62,000 bases of DNA from Symbiodinium natans (taxonomy: Eukaryota > Sar > Dinophyceae > Suessiales > Symbiodiniaceae). Below are positions 8,449-17,248 of this stretch, one piece after another. Within the stretch, counting starts at the first letter, position 1, and every line of letters starts with the position of its first letter. The notes beneath the pieces were generated by a model, which saw only the letters and a program-made list of their open reading frames with translations, was not told the DNA's origin and did no database searches. Made by a program: the position numbers and the translations under genes. The stretch spans positions 195,001 through 257,000 of the forward strand of contig CAJNDS010002087.1 in the NCBI GenBank assembly GCA_905221605.1, in the 5' to 3' direction.

Positions 8449-10194
8449 GTGCCGCAGCCCGTTGGGCCTGCCTTGACGACCTTTGCCGCTCGGCTTCGGG
8501 CTAGAGTGCGGGGCCGGCCCCTATCTTCACTAGTTTTTGTCGAAATTTTCGCCGGGACAGCTGCGTTGACTGCTGCGGTTCGTAGGATTGGGTTGGGTGA
8601 TAGTTTCGGGGTTGACTTGCATGTGCGGAGAGCTGTGCTTGGTCCGCTCCTGCGGCTTGATTTATCCGATCCTGCTGGCAGAGATGCCCTCGAGGATATC
8701 TTGCGCCTGGATTCCGTTGTTGCAATCCATCTGGCCCCCCCGTACAACACAGCATCCCGCGCCAGGGATCGTCGTCGGCGTGCTGGTCCCGACCCTCCAC
8801 AATTACGTTCAGACCTTTTTCCAGATGGCTTGCCGTCTTTGCCTGCTGCGTCGCAGTCCCTTGTGGATGCAGCAAACGATTTGTATGCGTATTCGGCTTG
8901 GCTGTTCCAATTTTGCTTTCATGCTGGCATTTTGCCATCTGCTGAGAACCCTGGGCGATCCTATCTGTGGCAAACCTCACAGTGGGCTCCTGTTCGTGCA
9001 TTGCCCGATCTTGTCTGCACCTTCTGGCATCATTGTATGTTTGGCAGCGGTCGTGACAAGTACACGCAGCTGCAACACCTTGGCACTCACCTGCAAGGCT
9101 TAGGCAAGTTGTGCTCCAAAGACCATGTTCATGCTCCTTGGGGGCGGGACCCTGCCACTGGGGTTTGGGCGTCCACTTCAAACTCTGCTTACCCTCCTCA
9201 GCTTTGCAGGGCTTGGTCTGAGTGTCTTTCCGCTGAGCTCCTGCATCACGGTGCACAGCCCCGCCCTCGCGACCTCCAGGGTCTCGACGTGCACCCTGTG
9301 TCTGCTGCTGCCCAGGCGGCGGCCGCTCAGCGCCAACCGCGCTCCAAGCGCCTGCCTCCCCTAGTTCCCGAGTTTAAGCTTGTGGTTACCCTAGTGGGTC
9401 CCGCCTCTACCCTTGCCTTGCCCGCCAAGTTGCCCGAGGCGGTTTCGCTGCCGCCCCAGGTCAAATCGTCGCCGTCAGTGGCTCTGCTTCCGAAAGGTTC
9501 TCGCCGTCTTGCTCTGACTTTGCCTTTGGGGGATGTCGGTCAGAGCGAACTCGACCGTGCTGGACTTGAAGCTCAGTCGGCCCCTCCGTTCCCTATGTCT
9601 GCCAGCCTGTCTGATGATCAAGCCCGGGCCCTGCTGAAGGTCCTGGGCGAGGCTTGCTCCGAGGACCTCTCCTCCCGTCGTCCAGGGGTCCTCAAGGCTT
9701 CGGGGAGTGGTACAAAGGGGTCTAGGTATTTTGTCTTTGGGGCATACAGCCATGGTTCAAGGTCGGGCCTCACAGCGTATACTAAAGGTCGAGAGAAAGC
9801 TGTTGGTGTCATCAACTCTTTTGCGAAGGCTTTGTTGCCGCATGCCACTTGGACCTCGATTGCCGTGTCGCATAACGAGCTTGCGTTGCCACACAGGGAT
9901 GTCTCCAATGGTGAAGGTTCCTTGAACCACTCGATGACGCTGGGGAGTTTTACTGCTGGCCGCCTTTTCCTCGCAGGTGGTGGCGGTGACGACCTCCTCA
10001 GCGACGCGGCAGGAGTGGAACATCGTGGGTTCTATGTTGACAACCATGCCAGGTTTGCCACCTTTGACGCAAGGTCTGTGCTGCATGCAACTGAGGAGTG
10101 GCAAGGTGACAGGACCCGCACTTTGACAAGTCTCATCTTGATACCTTGTGTGGAATGGGCTTGCAGCCCCCTTCCCATTGGAGCAATCCAGTAG
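8449..10194 (+). CDS. Methyltransferase-like plus 2OG-oxygenase-like polyprotein segment, element I
   Basis: This 581-codon frame follows Gag in the same phase after a single TGA and has no ATG at its start, so it would need readthrough or another start. Residues ~28-260 look like a C5-cytosine methyltransferase fold: motif I VEIFAGTAAL (31-40), an acidic segment (GVDL), and a motif-IV loop in which the catalytic Cys is Tyr (APPYNTASRARD, Tyr99), so cytosine methylation is unlikely in this copy. AENPGRSYLW follows. Residues ~420-575 resemble a double-stranded beta-helix oxygenase: HRD (482-484), distal His (LHAT, 546) and WQGDR (Arg555). Substrate is unknown. The RT frame overlaps the end at -1. 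Confidence 0.65.
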   Translation: MPQPVGPALTTFAARLRARVRGRPLSSLVFVEIFAGTAALTAAVRRIGLGDSFGVDLHVRRAVLGPLLRLDLSDPAGRDALEDILRLDSVVAIHLAPPYNTASRARDRRRRAGPDPPQLRSDLFPDGLPSLPAASQSLVDAANDLYAYSAWLFQFCFHAGILPSAENPGRSYLWQTSQWAPVRALPDLVCTFWHHCMFGSGRDKYTQLQHLGTHLQGLGKLCSKDHVHAPWGRDPATGVWASTSNSAYPPQLCRAWSECLSAELLHHGAQPRPRDLQGLDVHPVSAAAQAAAAQRQPRSKRLPPLVPEFKLVVTLVGPASTLALPAKLPEAVSLPPQVKSSPSVALLPKGSRRLALTLPLGDVGQSELDRAGLEAQSAPPFPMSASLSDDQARALLKVLGEACSEDLSSRRPGVLKASGSGTKGSRYFVFGAYSHGSRSGLTAYTKGREKAVGVINSFAKALLPHATWTSIAVSHNELALPHRDVSNGEGSLNHSMTLGSFTAGRLFLAGGGGDDLLSDAAGVEHRGFYVDNHARFATFDARSVLHATEEWQGDRTRTLTSLILIPCVEWACSPLPIGAIQ

Positions 10195-12179
10195 GGGCCG
10201 AACCTGTGTCTGCTGCCTCTGCCGTGTATGGCTTACCGTGGTCCCCTAAGGAGTTCGTTGAAGAGGCTGCTGCCAGGGAGCACCCGCTGCAGGCTTGTGT
10301 CGTCCCCTTGTGCGTCAAGGAAGCCATTGACAAGGAGGCGAGGTGCTCGGCCCATAGTTTGGCTCAGGACAGGACAGCGGTACTTCGCAAGTGGACGCTG
10401 CGCGCCCAGGAGCTCTTGGATAGTGAAAGGCGGCTGCATGAGAGCATGCCGGCGCACGTCTCGGTTGTTCTTCAAGGCAAGCGGTTGCTTCTCCTCAAAG
10501 AGATGCTACAAGACGCCGGCTACTGTGACGTTGGCATTGTTGACCAGATTGCCAGCGGCTTCGATCTCATGGGGCACATTCCAGAGGCAGGCGTGTTCAG
10601 GTCCAAAACCGTTCCTGCCACCCTCACACCCGACGAGGTCCGCCGAACTGCAAAGCACACTAGGCAGGGCATTCTCCTAGGGGCAGCCGACGGCCTGCGC
10701 GATGAGCATGCCTCGCGCCTATATGAGATAACTCTCGAGGAAAGGGACAAGGGTTGGTTGCAGGGCCCAGTGGACCCATCTACACTTGACGATCGCGCCT
10801 CGGTGTCCAGGAGATTTGCCGTTTTCCAGTCGGGGAAGGTCAGGCCGATTGACGACCTGAGTGAGTCGCTTATCAACTCGACTACGTCTCGAACAGAGGC
10901 AGTGACACCACATGGGCTTGACACCATCTGCAGGTCACTTACTTGGAGGTTCCAACACCGGGCGACGGTCCCTGTGCCCAATAACCCCGTGCTTAAGTCC
11001 AAAGACCTGAGGAAGGCCTTCAAGCAGCTGGCCTTGTCCTCTGAAGGAGTTCTTGATGGGTACTTGTGTGTTGGCAATCCCGCCACAGGTAAGGTTGAGG
11101 TGTTTAGTTCTTCAGTCCTCCCTTTTGGAGGGTCTGCATCTGTCACAGGCTTTTGCCGGACCTCGCATGCGTTATGGTACGCAGGCACGGTCCTGCTGTG
11201 GCTACACTGGTCCGTGTACTTCGATGATTATCTGGTCACTTGTGAGGCAAGCGTGTCTAAGCACTGTGACCTCGTGCTGTCATCGTTTTTCGCTTTGCTT
11301 GGCTGGGGCATTTCCGAGGAAAAGGAGGCAGAGTTTGCGACTGCTGCAAAGGTCCTTGGGGTTGTAATAGATGTGGGGTCATGCATGTTAGTTAGGGTCA
11401 GCAACACCGATGAGCGCAAAGCTGAGCTCACTAACACCATAACAGCGCTTCTTGACAAGGGTACTTTCAGCATCAAGGACCTGACCGCTCTCAGGGGGCG
11501 GCTTGTTTTCGCTGAAGGCCAGATCTTCGGAAGGGGTTGTTACAAGCACCTGAAGGTTGTTGGGTCGCGCATTAAGTCCGACCGTCCCGGAAGGATCGAT
11601 CCGCAGATGGCTGATTCACTGCGATTCATCAGGGACCGTGTGGTTAATGGCCCGTCAAGAACCGTGCGCGCTGTGCTCGATGACACAGTTTTCTTGTACA
11701 CCGACGCATGCTTTGAGCCGGGTGGTTACTCGGGTTTAGGGGGGGTGCTAGTTGACTCAACGGCTTGTGTCAAGGCATGTTATGGGGTTGAGTGCACAGG
11801 TGATGTGCTGCGCTTGTTGGGAGTCGACACGGCCCAAAATCCCATCTATGTCCTTGAGGCATTGGCCTTGATTGCTGCCTTGCAGCTTTTCAGGAACGAT
11901 ATTCAGGGCAGAGAAGTGTTGGCTTTCCTTGACAACGATGGTGCACTTGGGTCCTTCATTTCCTGTAAGAGCTCGTGCGATTGCCTCGAACCTTTGCTTG
12001 ATGCGCTTGTGTCATGTGAAGAGGCATGCGTATCCTCTCTCTGGTTCGAGCGTGTGAGTTCGGAAGCCAACATTTCAGATGCCCCCTCCAGGGGAGACTT
12101 CACAGAGCTTGAAGGCGTTCACAGGGTCCATTGTGATCTGCTATCCCTCGTCCAGGACTTGCTCAAATCGGCCCGATGA
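10155..12179 (+). CDS. Reverse transcriptase-RNase H of element I
   Basis: A 674-residue enzyme from the first ATG; the frame is open from before 10146 and overlaps the upstream ORF in the -1 phase. RT motifs in order: KVRPIDDLSESLIN, SKDLRKAFKQLA, LPFGGSASVTGFCR, active site YFDDYL (11217-11234) and AAKVLGVVID. An RNase H-like domain follows: LYTDACFEPGGYSGLGG (Asp), a Glu in VLEALALIAALQ, AFLDNDGAL and a final ISDAPSRGDF (Asp). This RT-RH arrangement with an internal LPFGGSxSVT block is that of the DIRS/Ngaro group. No disabling change is visible. Confidence 0.85.
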   Translation: MGLQPPSHWSNPVGAEPVSAASAVYGLPWSPKEFVEEAAAREHPLQACVVPLCVKEAIDKEARCSAHSLAQDRTAVLRKWTLRAQELLDSERRLHESMPAHVSVVLQGKRLLLLKEMLQDAGYCDVGIVDQIASGFDLMGHIPEAGVFRSKTVPATLTPDEVRRTAKHTRQGILLGAADGLRDEHASRLYEITLEERDKGWLQGPVDPSTLDDRASVSRRFAVFQSGKVRPIDDLSESLINSTTSRTEAVTPHGLDTICRSLTWRFQHRATVPVPNNPVLKSKDLRKAFKQLALSSEGVLDGYLCVGNPATGKVEVFSSSVLPFGGSASVTGFCRTSHALWYAGTVLLWLHWSVYFDDYLVTCEASVSKHCDLVLSSFFALLGWGISEEKEAEFATAAKVLGVVIDVGSCMLVRVSNTDERKAELTNTITALLDKGTFSIKDLTALRGRLVFAEGQIFGRGCYKHLKVVGSRIKSDRPGRIDPQMADSLRFIRDRVVNGPSRTVRAVLDDTVFLYTDACFEPGGYSGLGGVLVDSTACVKACYGVECTGDVLRLLGVDTAQNPIYVLEALALIAALQLFRNDIQGREVLAFLDNDGALGSFISCKSSCDCLEPLLDALVSCEEACVSSLWFERVSSEANISDAPSRGDFTELEGVHRVHCDLLSLVQDLLKSAR

Positions 12180-12188
12180 CGTTGCGGT

Positions 12189-12447
12189 GGGAAGTCTGTC
12201 ACTCGGGCACTCATTGCAGTCGTGTGCGATGGTGTGACCTTTGATGCAGTTGTGTGCATCAGTCCTGTTCTGTGTTCTCACTGCAACCGTCCCGGTTTGG
12301 GCAGACGTCCCATCGCCTAGCAGTAAAACAAAGCAGTGCGCGGAATTTGTGAGGGAATCTGTTTTGATTACTCCTTTGTTTTATAGATTCTGATGTCTCG
12401 TATACATTCGATGCTCACAAGGCAGTTTTGTTTTTGATACCTACAAG
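12189..12447 (+). repeat. Element I split direct repeat B1
   Basis: This 259-bp segment is repeated at 12730-12988. It starts GGGAAGTCTGTCACTC and ends CCTACAAG, directly abutting A2. The B1-A2 junction matches what a circle joining the element's right and left ends would contain. Confidence 0.9.
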
Positions 12448-12696
12448 CTACCTCTCTGCTTGCAGATAGGGTTTTGTAGGTCTCAAAAGCAAAAAGTGTG
12501 TTTATGAGTTTTGCATAAACAACACGTCTGCATTGTTGGCATTTTCGGGAGCTGATTTTCTTGCTTGTCTCTGTTTGTCACATTGCCAGAGTCTGGTTGT
12601 ATTTGTGAGTTTCAGACAAAGCATGTGATGCGTCGCTCGCTCCACCTCAAGTCAAGGAAGCTGGCCATTGTTTTTGGCCATCAAGATTTCTTTGTT
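12447..12696 (+). repeat. Element I split direct repeat A2
   Basis: Second copy of A1 (1818-2067). A 33-bp linker with CCCACCCACCCACCC separates it from B2. Confidence 0.9.
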
Positions 12697-12729
12697 CCCA
12701 CCCACCCACCCAAAGAGGTTTGTCTCGGG

Positions 12730-12988
12730 GGGAAGTCTGTCACTCGGGCACTCATTGCAGTCGTGTGCGATGGTGTGACCTTTGATGCAGTTGTGTGCAT
12801 CAGTCCTGTTCTGTGTTCTCACTGCAACCGTCCCGGTTTGGGCAGACGTCCCATCGCCTAGCAGTAAAACAAAGCAGTGCGCGGAATTTGTGAGGGAATC
12901 TGTTTTGATTACTCCTTTGTTTTATAGATTCTGATGTCTCGTATACATTCGATGCTCACAAGGCAGTTTTGTTTTTGATACCTACAAG
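12730..12988 (+). repeat. Element I split direct repeat B2
   Basis: Second copy of B1. It marks the right boundary of element I; the next bases (cctaaatgcttgg) are host sequence. Confidence 0.9.
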
Positions 12989-13942
12989 CCTAAATGCTTG
13001 GAAGAACTGCTTAGTGTGAGTTTCTCTAAGGAAAGTAAGCTTCAAAATAATGTGGTTAGTCAGCAAATGATTTGTAGTCGATTGTAGATCAACTCTGTAG
13101 CGTGGAGAAGGCAATACAGATTGTCCTGTATGACTTTGTAAGTAACAAAAGGAAGAACTCCAGGCACTATGCAAGTGCGGTTGTGGGTGTCGGCTTGTGT
13201 GGTAAACGAACCCAATCTATCCCAACGGGCCTGCCGATCTGTCTTGGAGAGCGTGGCTTGTAGTTCAGTTCCTTCATGCTGTGCGTTTCTTGCAAGCAAA
13301 GGCTCAACCTGCAATGATGGCATTTCTCAAACCATGTATGGAGCGTATCAGTTTGCAGTTGGGCAAAGGGGGCCTCAGTAGCCAAAGGAGGAGCCGGGCC
13401 CATTGAAGAAGACAGACTTGGAAACAAACAAGGCCTCTCCACTGTTCTGGTACTCCAAGCGTGGCTGCTTAGATTTACGAGTTGCCAAGAGGACTTTCAT
13501 CTTAGCTGGGTTCTGTCTTAAATCTCTAACCAAAGCTGGGTCCATGTCACCCCATTCAATTGGTTCTTCATTGGTCATAGCTTTTGAAGGAAATCTCAAT
13601 CCTGTAAGTCCTGAAAAATCCGAAAGGGGAGGGCGGGTGGTTCTAGTAGCCAACAACGGCTCATACACTGCCATTGGGCTGACTGTCTTCTCACCGTCCG
13701 AGAAACTAGCGTAAGTACCATCACTCATGGTGCGAATGTGCAAGTTGTGGTACTTCATGGGGTTCTACAGCTACCGGGTCTTCCGTTTTTGCTAGTGGGG
13801 AGGAGGACTGTGCTGCCAAGGTCGGCTCTGACATTGCTATCGTGTGGGTTAGGCGAAAGAGAACAAATACAAAAACGATGACCTAGATCACGGCGCTAGA
13901 TGGGCAATGTGCGAAATGCGACCCTCCATGCAAGGTGACCAA
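12989..13942. other. Host sequence between elements I and II
   Basis: A 954-bp stretch of lower G+C than the elements. It contains the minus-strand frame 13375-13758 and another (13060-13323), both without recognisable domains. They may be exons of one disrupted minus-strand gene. I see no repeats or RNA genes. Confidence 0.4.
13375..13758 (-). CDS. Hypothetical protein, 127 codons
   Basis: ATG to stop on the minus strand. The composition is protein-like (DPALVRDLRQNPAKMKVLLA is a plausible helix) and hydrophilic, without signal peptide or membrane segment. A plus-strand frame covers nearly the same bases, so the strand is uncertain. Not recognised. Confidence 0.25.
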   Translation of the reverse strand: MKYHNLHIRTMSDGTYASFSDGEKTVSPMAVYEPLLATRTTRPPLSDFSGLTGLRFPSKAMTNEEPIEWGDMDPALVRDLRQNPAKMKVLLATRKSKQPRLEYQNSGEALFVSKSVFFNGPGSSFGY

Positions 13943-14351
13943 GGAATGCTTCTTCTTGATAATTCTTTATTCCCAAAAGGCGATGCAACAGATGTGAGAG
14001 CACATCGTCCCAGAACAAAACTGTTTTACGTGTCAATCATTGGTGCTTTGGGGTTTGTGGAGGGAGGGGTCCGAAAGTGATTCCTGAAGTCCCTCGAGCT
14101 TTTGGGCCATGAACGACAGTGGGTTTGCATGGTGGAGGGAGGGGGGTCCGAAAGTGATTCCTGAAGTCCCCCGTGCAAAAAGTCCCTGTGTGTGAGCTCC
14201 AGTGTTTGCATGAAGTATTACACTATATTTTCATTTGTGGGAAGGGGCACGAGTGTTTGTTTGGGATGCACTGAATCATGTGTTGTGTGAACGCATGCAC
14301 CATGTCAGTGCTCAAAGGCCACAGAAAGCTGTGGCATCAGAAATTTTGTCC
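13943..14351 (+). repeat. Element II split direct repeat A1
   Basis: 409 bp, identical in length to 31687-32095. It contains an internal direct duplication of 'ggagggagggg..tccgaaagtgattcctgaagtccc' (about 14058-14093 and 14131-14168), so the repeat itself has a repeated core. Confidence 0.9.
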
Positions 14352-14651
14352 GGGCTCTCTACAGGCTTGTAATTGCTTCGCTAGAGGTCCCAGGCTCGGT
14401 AACCTCTGGGGTTGCCCTTAGGGCTTCGTGCAAGTCAGCCCCGTGGGGGCTGGCGGATGGTACACGGCCTCGAGCAGCGAGCTCGTTCCAAGGGCCGTGC
14501 AGCCTTAGAGAGGCCTGTGAGTCTGTGCCAGGCGCCTGCAAGCAGTGGGATTCATCCATTGACGTGCTGTGTTTCCCACTTCACGTGCTTGTTTTTGGGT
14601 GCAGTTTTGGTTGTCGTGTGGGCAACGTGGACTAGGGCTGCTGTTCCTTGA
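14352..14651 (+). other. Element II 5' leader
   Basis: A 300-bp G-rich segment between A1 and the first ATG at 14652. No motif is visible. Confidence 0.4.
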
Positions 14652-15095
14652 ATGCAACTGAACCTTCAGAGTCTGGAAGAGCCGCATTTTGTCAGTCCCT
14701 ATCACGAGCTTCGGACAGAAGTGAATCAGCTTATTTTGGGTGTGGACGCTTTGCTGCTTCGCATCCAGAATCTTGAACGCCGGAGTGTTGATTTGCTTTC
14801 CATTGCAACAGATCATTCCCAGCAGCTTCGTGCGTCTCAGCAAGAAGACCTGCAGGTGCGTGAAAGTGTTCGGGACCTTGCGGATCGTGTGCTCGCGTTG
14901 GAAGAGCGAGTAGAGTCGCTGCGCCTTGACACTGATTCCGCTCTTCGTAGGGCTGGAGATAACGGGATCCAGGTGGCGTGGTGGCTGGATCAACATAATC
15001 AGCTGCGTTCTTGGGTCGTCATTAGTGTCCTTTCCCTCTTCGTCCTGCTCCTGCAGGTGGCTTTCGATGGCTTCAGGGTCATCGTGTGTGTGTGA
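14652..15095 (+). CDS. Small coiled-coil, membrane-anchored protein of element II
   Basis: This 147-residue frame starts at ATG 14652 (cttgaATGCAA). Residues ~20-103 form a long heptad-rich coiled coil (LLLRIQNLERRSVDLL, VLALEERVESLRL). A single transmembrane segment follows at ~121-138 (VVISVLSLFVLLLQVAF), then a short tail, so the topology would be tail-anchored. It overlaps the YR frame by 29 bp. No retroelement family I know has this as a standard gene. It could be a membrane tether or an envelope-like accessory; the function is unknown. A decayed counterpart sits at the same place in element I, and element III has no room for one. Confidence 0.55.
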   Translation: MQLNLQSLEEPHFVSPYHELRTEVNQLILGVDALLLRIQNLERRSVDLLSIATDHSQQLRASQQEDLQVRESVRDLADRVLALEERVESLRLDTDSALRRAGDNGIQVAWWLDQHNQLRSWVVISVLSLFVLLLQVAFDGFRVIVCV

Positions 15096-16950
15096 CAAAG
15101 GGGGGGGGGATAAGTCCGATGACCTAGGGGATTTGTTCTTCAGGGCTGCCTTGTGGAATGCCGGTGCAAGACCCAAGCGCCCACTATTGCCGTGGGAATG
15201 TGAAGGGTCTATTCTTGCTGACACACTAGGACAACCGAGTCCGTCCAAAGCTATGAGGGTCGAGTGGCCGTCACAAAGCTTGCTGGACCAGGACGATCTC
15301 GCTAGTGTGGTGTCTACTGCCGTTTCGGCAAGTGACGCAGACTTGGCAGGGGCCGGATGCTTGAAACTTGTTGTGTCCAAAAAGTGGCTAAAGAAATCGG
15401 GGCAATGCAGGGCATGGCAAGATGAGCGAGATGCGGCTCGCAATGCTGCGCTACAGTCTTGGAAAGCTTTGATTATGGTTTCGGGCACAGGAACCAAGTT
15501 GGGGGCTATCATCCTTGATGCAGCTGAAGAAGACGAAGAGCTTGTTCTTGAGTCGGTCCGGGATGCTTTTTCAGGCAAGGCCACGTCTACGTTACGCAAT
15601 AGGGCAAACTCGTTGTTGTGTTACGGACGATGGAAGGCCTCGCTTGCAGCTGAGCAAGTCGTTGCAGTGTTTCCGATCACCGAGCAAGAAGCTTACAGGT
15701 ACATTTGCTACATGCGGCGTGAAGGGGCACCGGTCTCAAGGGTGTCAAGGTTCGTGCAAGCCCTTGGGTTCGCCTGTGGTACCTTGGGAGCCAAGGTGTC
15801 TGATGTGCTTGAGTCTCCAAGGGTTAAGGGAGCGTGCAGCAACACACAGCCCAGACAGGTGCATAAGAAGGTGCCACTTACCGTCGCTGAGGTGGTCTTT
15901 CTTGAGACCTTGGCCGCATCAAGCGCATGTGTGGATGCCATCATCGCAGGTTTTGTGTGTTTCGCTCTTCACTGTCGCTTGAGATGGTCTGACGCAATGC
16001 ACTCAGAGGAGGAGCCAGTCCTGGATGCGCCTGAGGGAAGGGGGTTTGTTGAGACGAGCCTTTACAGCTATAAAACCGTAGCTGCCATGAAGTTTCGGTT
16101 GTTGCCGGTTGTAGCCGTGCTACCGGGAATGTCCAAGCTTGATTGGGCGGGCAACTGGTTGCGCAACCGGAGAGACCATAATCTGGTGGCGAGCCGGAAT
16201 TGCCCGTTGCAGCCTGCGCCCGTGTCCACAGGGGGGTGGTCGGCATTGCCATTCGAGCCCATGCATGGGGCTATGTGGTTGCGTGAGAAGCTGGCAGGTA
16301 TGCACGTTCCGGTGAGCCGACTTAGCGATATTGCAACTCACTCCCTGAAGGCAACGGTGTTGTCGTGGCTGTCACGTGCTGCGTGCCCGCAAGACTTGCA
16401 ACGCAGGGCAGCGTACCACATGTCAACCTTTGAGAAGAGTGCGTTGGAGTATGAGCGGGATGGACAATCAGCTGTACTGCATTTCATTGAGGGCGTGTAC
16501 GAGTGCATCATTCATGCCATGTTTTCCCCTGACGCATGTCGATCTGGTCGTTGGTCGGGATGCAGGTCGGTTGAAGAGGGCATGAAAATTTTGGCAGGCG
16601 CCGTTGATGAGGTGTTCCCACGAGCGACTGAGGGTGATGGGGATGCCAGTGATTTGGAAGATGAGTCGGAGCCCGATGCACAAGGTGCAGAAGCTGATTC
16701 CGAGGATGAGCAGATGATGGCGGAAGTAGCTGTGCATCAGGTCGCAAAGGCCGCGCCTATGGCCATGCCGGAGTGCATAGCCTTTAGGCACTGGATGAGT
16801 GGAGTTGTGCACTTGAGCCCTGTTGTGACTTCAGATGACGATGGGGAGGCATGCGTGTTCAAGTGTGGAAGGACGGCCAATTCTAACTACGAGCAGCTCA
16901 AGTTTGTGCCTTCGTGCAACACCAGACAGTGTTCCGTGTGCTGGATGTGA
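15067..16950 (+). CDS. Tyrosine recombinase of element II
   Basis: 627 residues from ATG 15067; the frame is open upstream to 14926 without another ATG. The catalytic core shows R306 (CRLRWSDAMH), H425 and K428 (HSLKAT, Lys in place of the usual Arg), a YHM block and a candidate nucleophile Y462 (ALEYERDGQS). The recombinase would insert the circular element DNA. After an acidic stretch (16620-16720) comes a C-terminal Cys-containing tail (FKCGRTANSNYEQL ... CNTRQCSVCW) that may bind metal; a related tail begins in element I. Similarity to element I's enzyme is clearest at HSxKAT. It overlaps the upstream coiled-coil ORF by 29 bp. Confidence 0.75.
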   Translation: MASGSSCVCDKGGGDKSDDLGDLFFRAALWNAGARPKRPLLPWECEGSILADTLGQPSPSKAMRVEWPSQSLLDQDDLASVVSTAVSASDADLAGAGCLKLVVSKKWLKKSGQCRAWQDERDAARNAALQSWKALIMVSGTGTKLGAIILDAAEEDEELVLESVRDAFSGKATSTLRNRANSLLCYGRWKASLAAEQVVAVFPITEQEAYRYICYMRREGAPVSRVSRFVQALGFACGTLGAKVSDVLESPRVKGACSNTQPRQVHKKVPLTVAEVVFLETLAASSACVDAIIAGFVCFALHCRLRWSDAMHSEEEPVLDAPEGRGFVETSLYSYKTVAAMKFRLLPVVAVLPGMSKLDWAGNWLRNRRDHNLVASRNCPLQPAPVSTGGWSALPFEPMHGAMWLREKLAGMHVPVSRLSDIATHSLKATVLSWLSRAACPQDLQRRAAYHMSTFEKSALEYERDGQSAVLHFIEGVYECIIHAMFSPDACRSGRWSGCRSVEEGMKILAGAVDEVFPRATEGDGDASDLEDESEPDAQGAEADSEDEQMMAEVAVHQVAKAAPMAMPECIAFRHWMSGVVHLSPVVTSDDDGEACVFKCGRTANSNYEQLKFVPSCNTRQCSVCWM

Positions 16951-17248
16951 AAGAATGTGCGTGTAGGCCGTGTAGGGATCTGTGATGTGCGAGCAGGATT
17001 CTGTGATGTATGTAGTAGCATTTCGTTGTGTGCATGTACGCAGAATCGATGTTAGGGCGTAGGAGAAGTGTCTCGCGACATGATGCGCGCGCGCGCGCGC
17101 GCGCATCATAAATTTTTCATGCCGGCGGGAGCGGGGGAGAACTGCGTGTTGCTTTCTTGCTAAACGAAACACAGGAGGCATGCCCTGTTTGTGCAGCTTG
17201 GGAAGGCCCGAGTGCTCGTGAGGCAAAGGCCCGCGACTGAAAGCTAGC
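16951..17248 (+). other. Element II spacer between recombinase and Gag
   Basis: About 300 bp containing the 30-bp CG-rich palindrome. The next gene's ATG is at 17249. No other signal is evident. Confidence 0.4.
17080..17109. repeat. 30-bp perfect palindrome with alternating CG core
   Basis: ATGATG followed by alternating CG dinucleotides and CATCAT makes a perfect 30-bp palindrome. Alternating CG favours left-handed Z-DNA, and the RNA would form a strong hairpin between the two gene blocks. It could act in termination or processing of the recombinase transcript; that is inference. Confidence 0.85.

Larger units (their letters stand above)
1818..12988 (+). mobile_element. Element I: tyrosine-recombinase retrotransposon with split direct repeats
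   Basis: A complete 11.2-kb element bounded by split direct repeats: A1 (1818-2067) at the left, B1-A2-B2 (12189-12988) at the right. This A1...B1A2B2 order is the signature of Ngaro/PAT-type YR retrotransposons, which integrate through a circular intermediate and make no target duplication. Gene order is coiled-coil ORF remnant, YR, Gag, methyltransferase-like/2OG-oxygenase-like ORF, RT-RNase H, all on +. A1 and A2 differ at one position I can see (C/T near 1914/12543), so insertion was recent. Gag carries two compensating frameshifts and the first ORF has stops, so this copy is probably not autonomous. Confidence 0.85.

Noticed and set aside
10146-10194. Canonical -1 slippery heptamer in the pol overlap
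   Set aside because: CCCCCTTCCC does not satisfy X XXY YYZ in the upstream phase.
13375-13758. Host gene interrupted by element I and continuing at 1156-1755 on the minus strand
   Set aside because: Joining the flanks across element I meets a stop within about 12 codons, so continuity is not supported.
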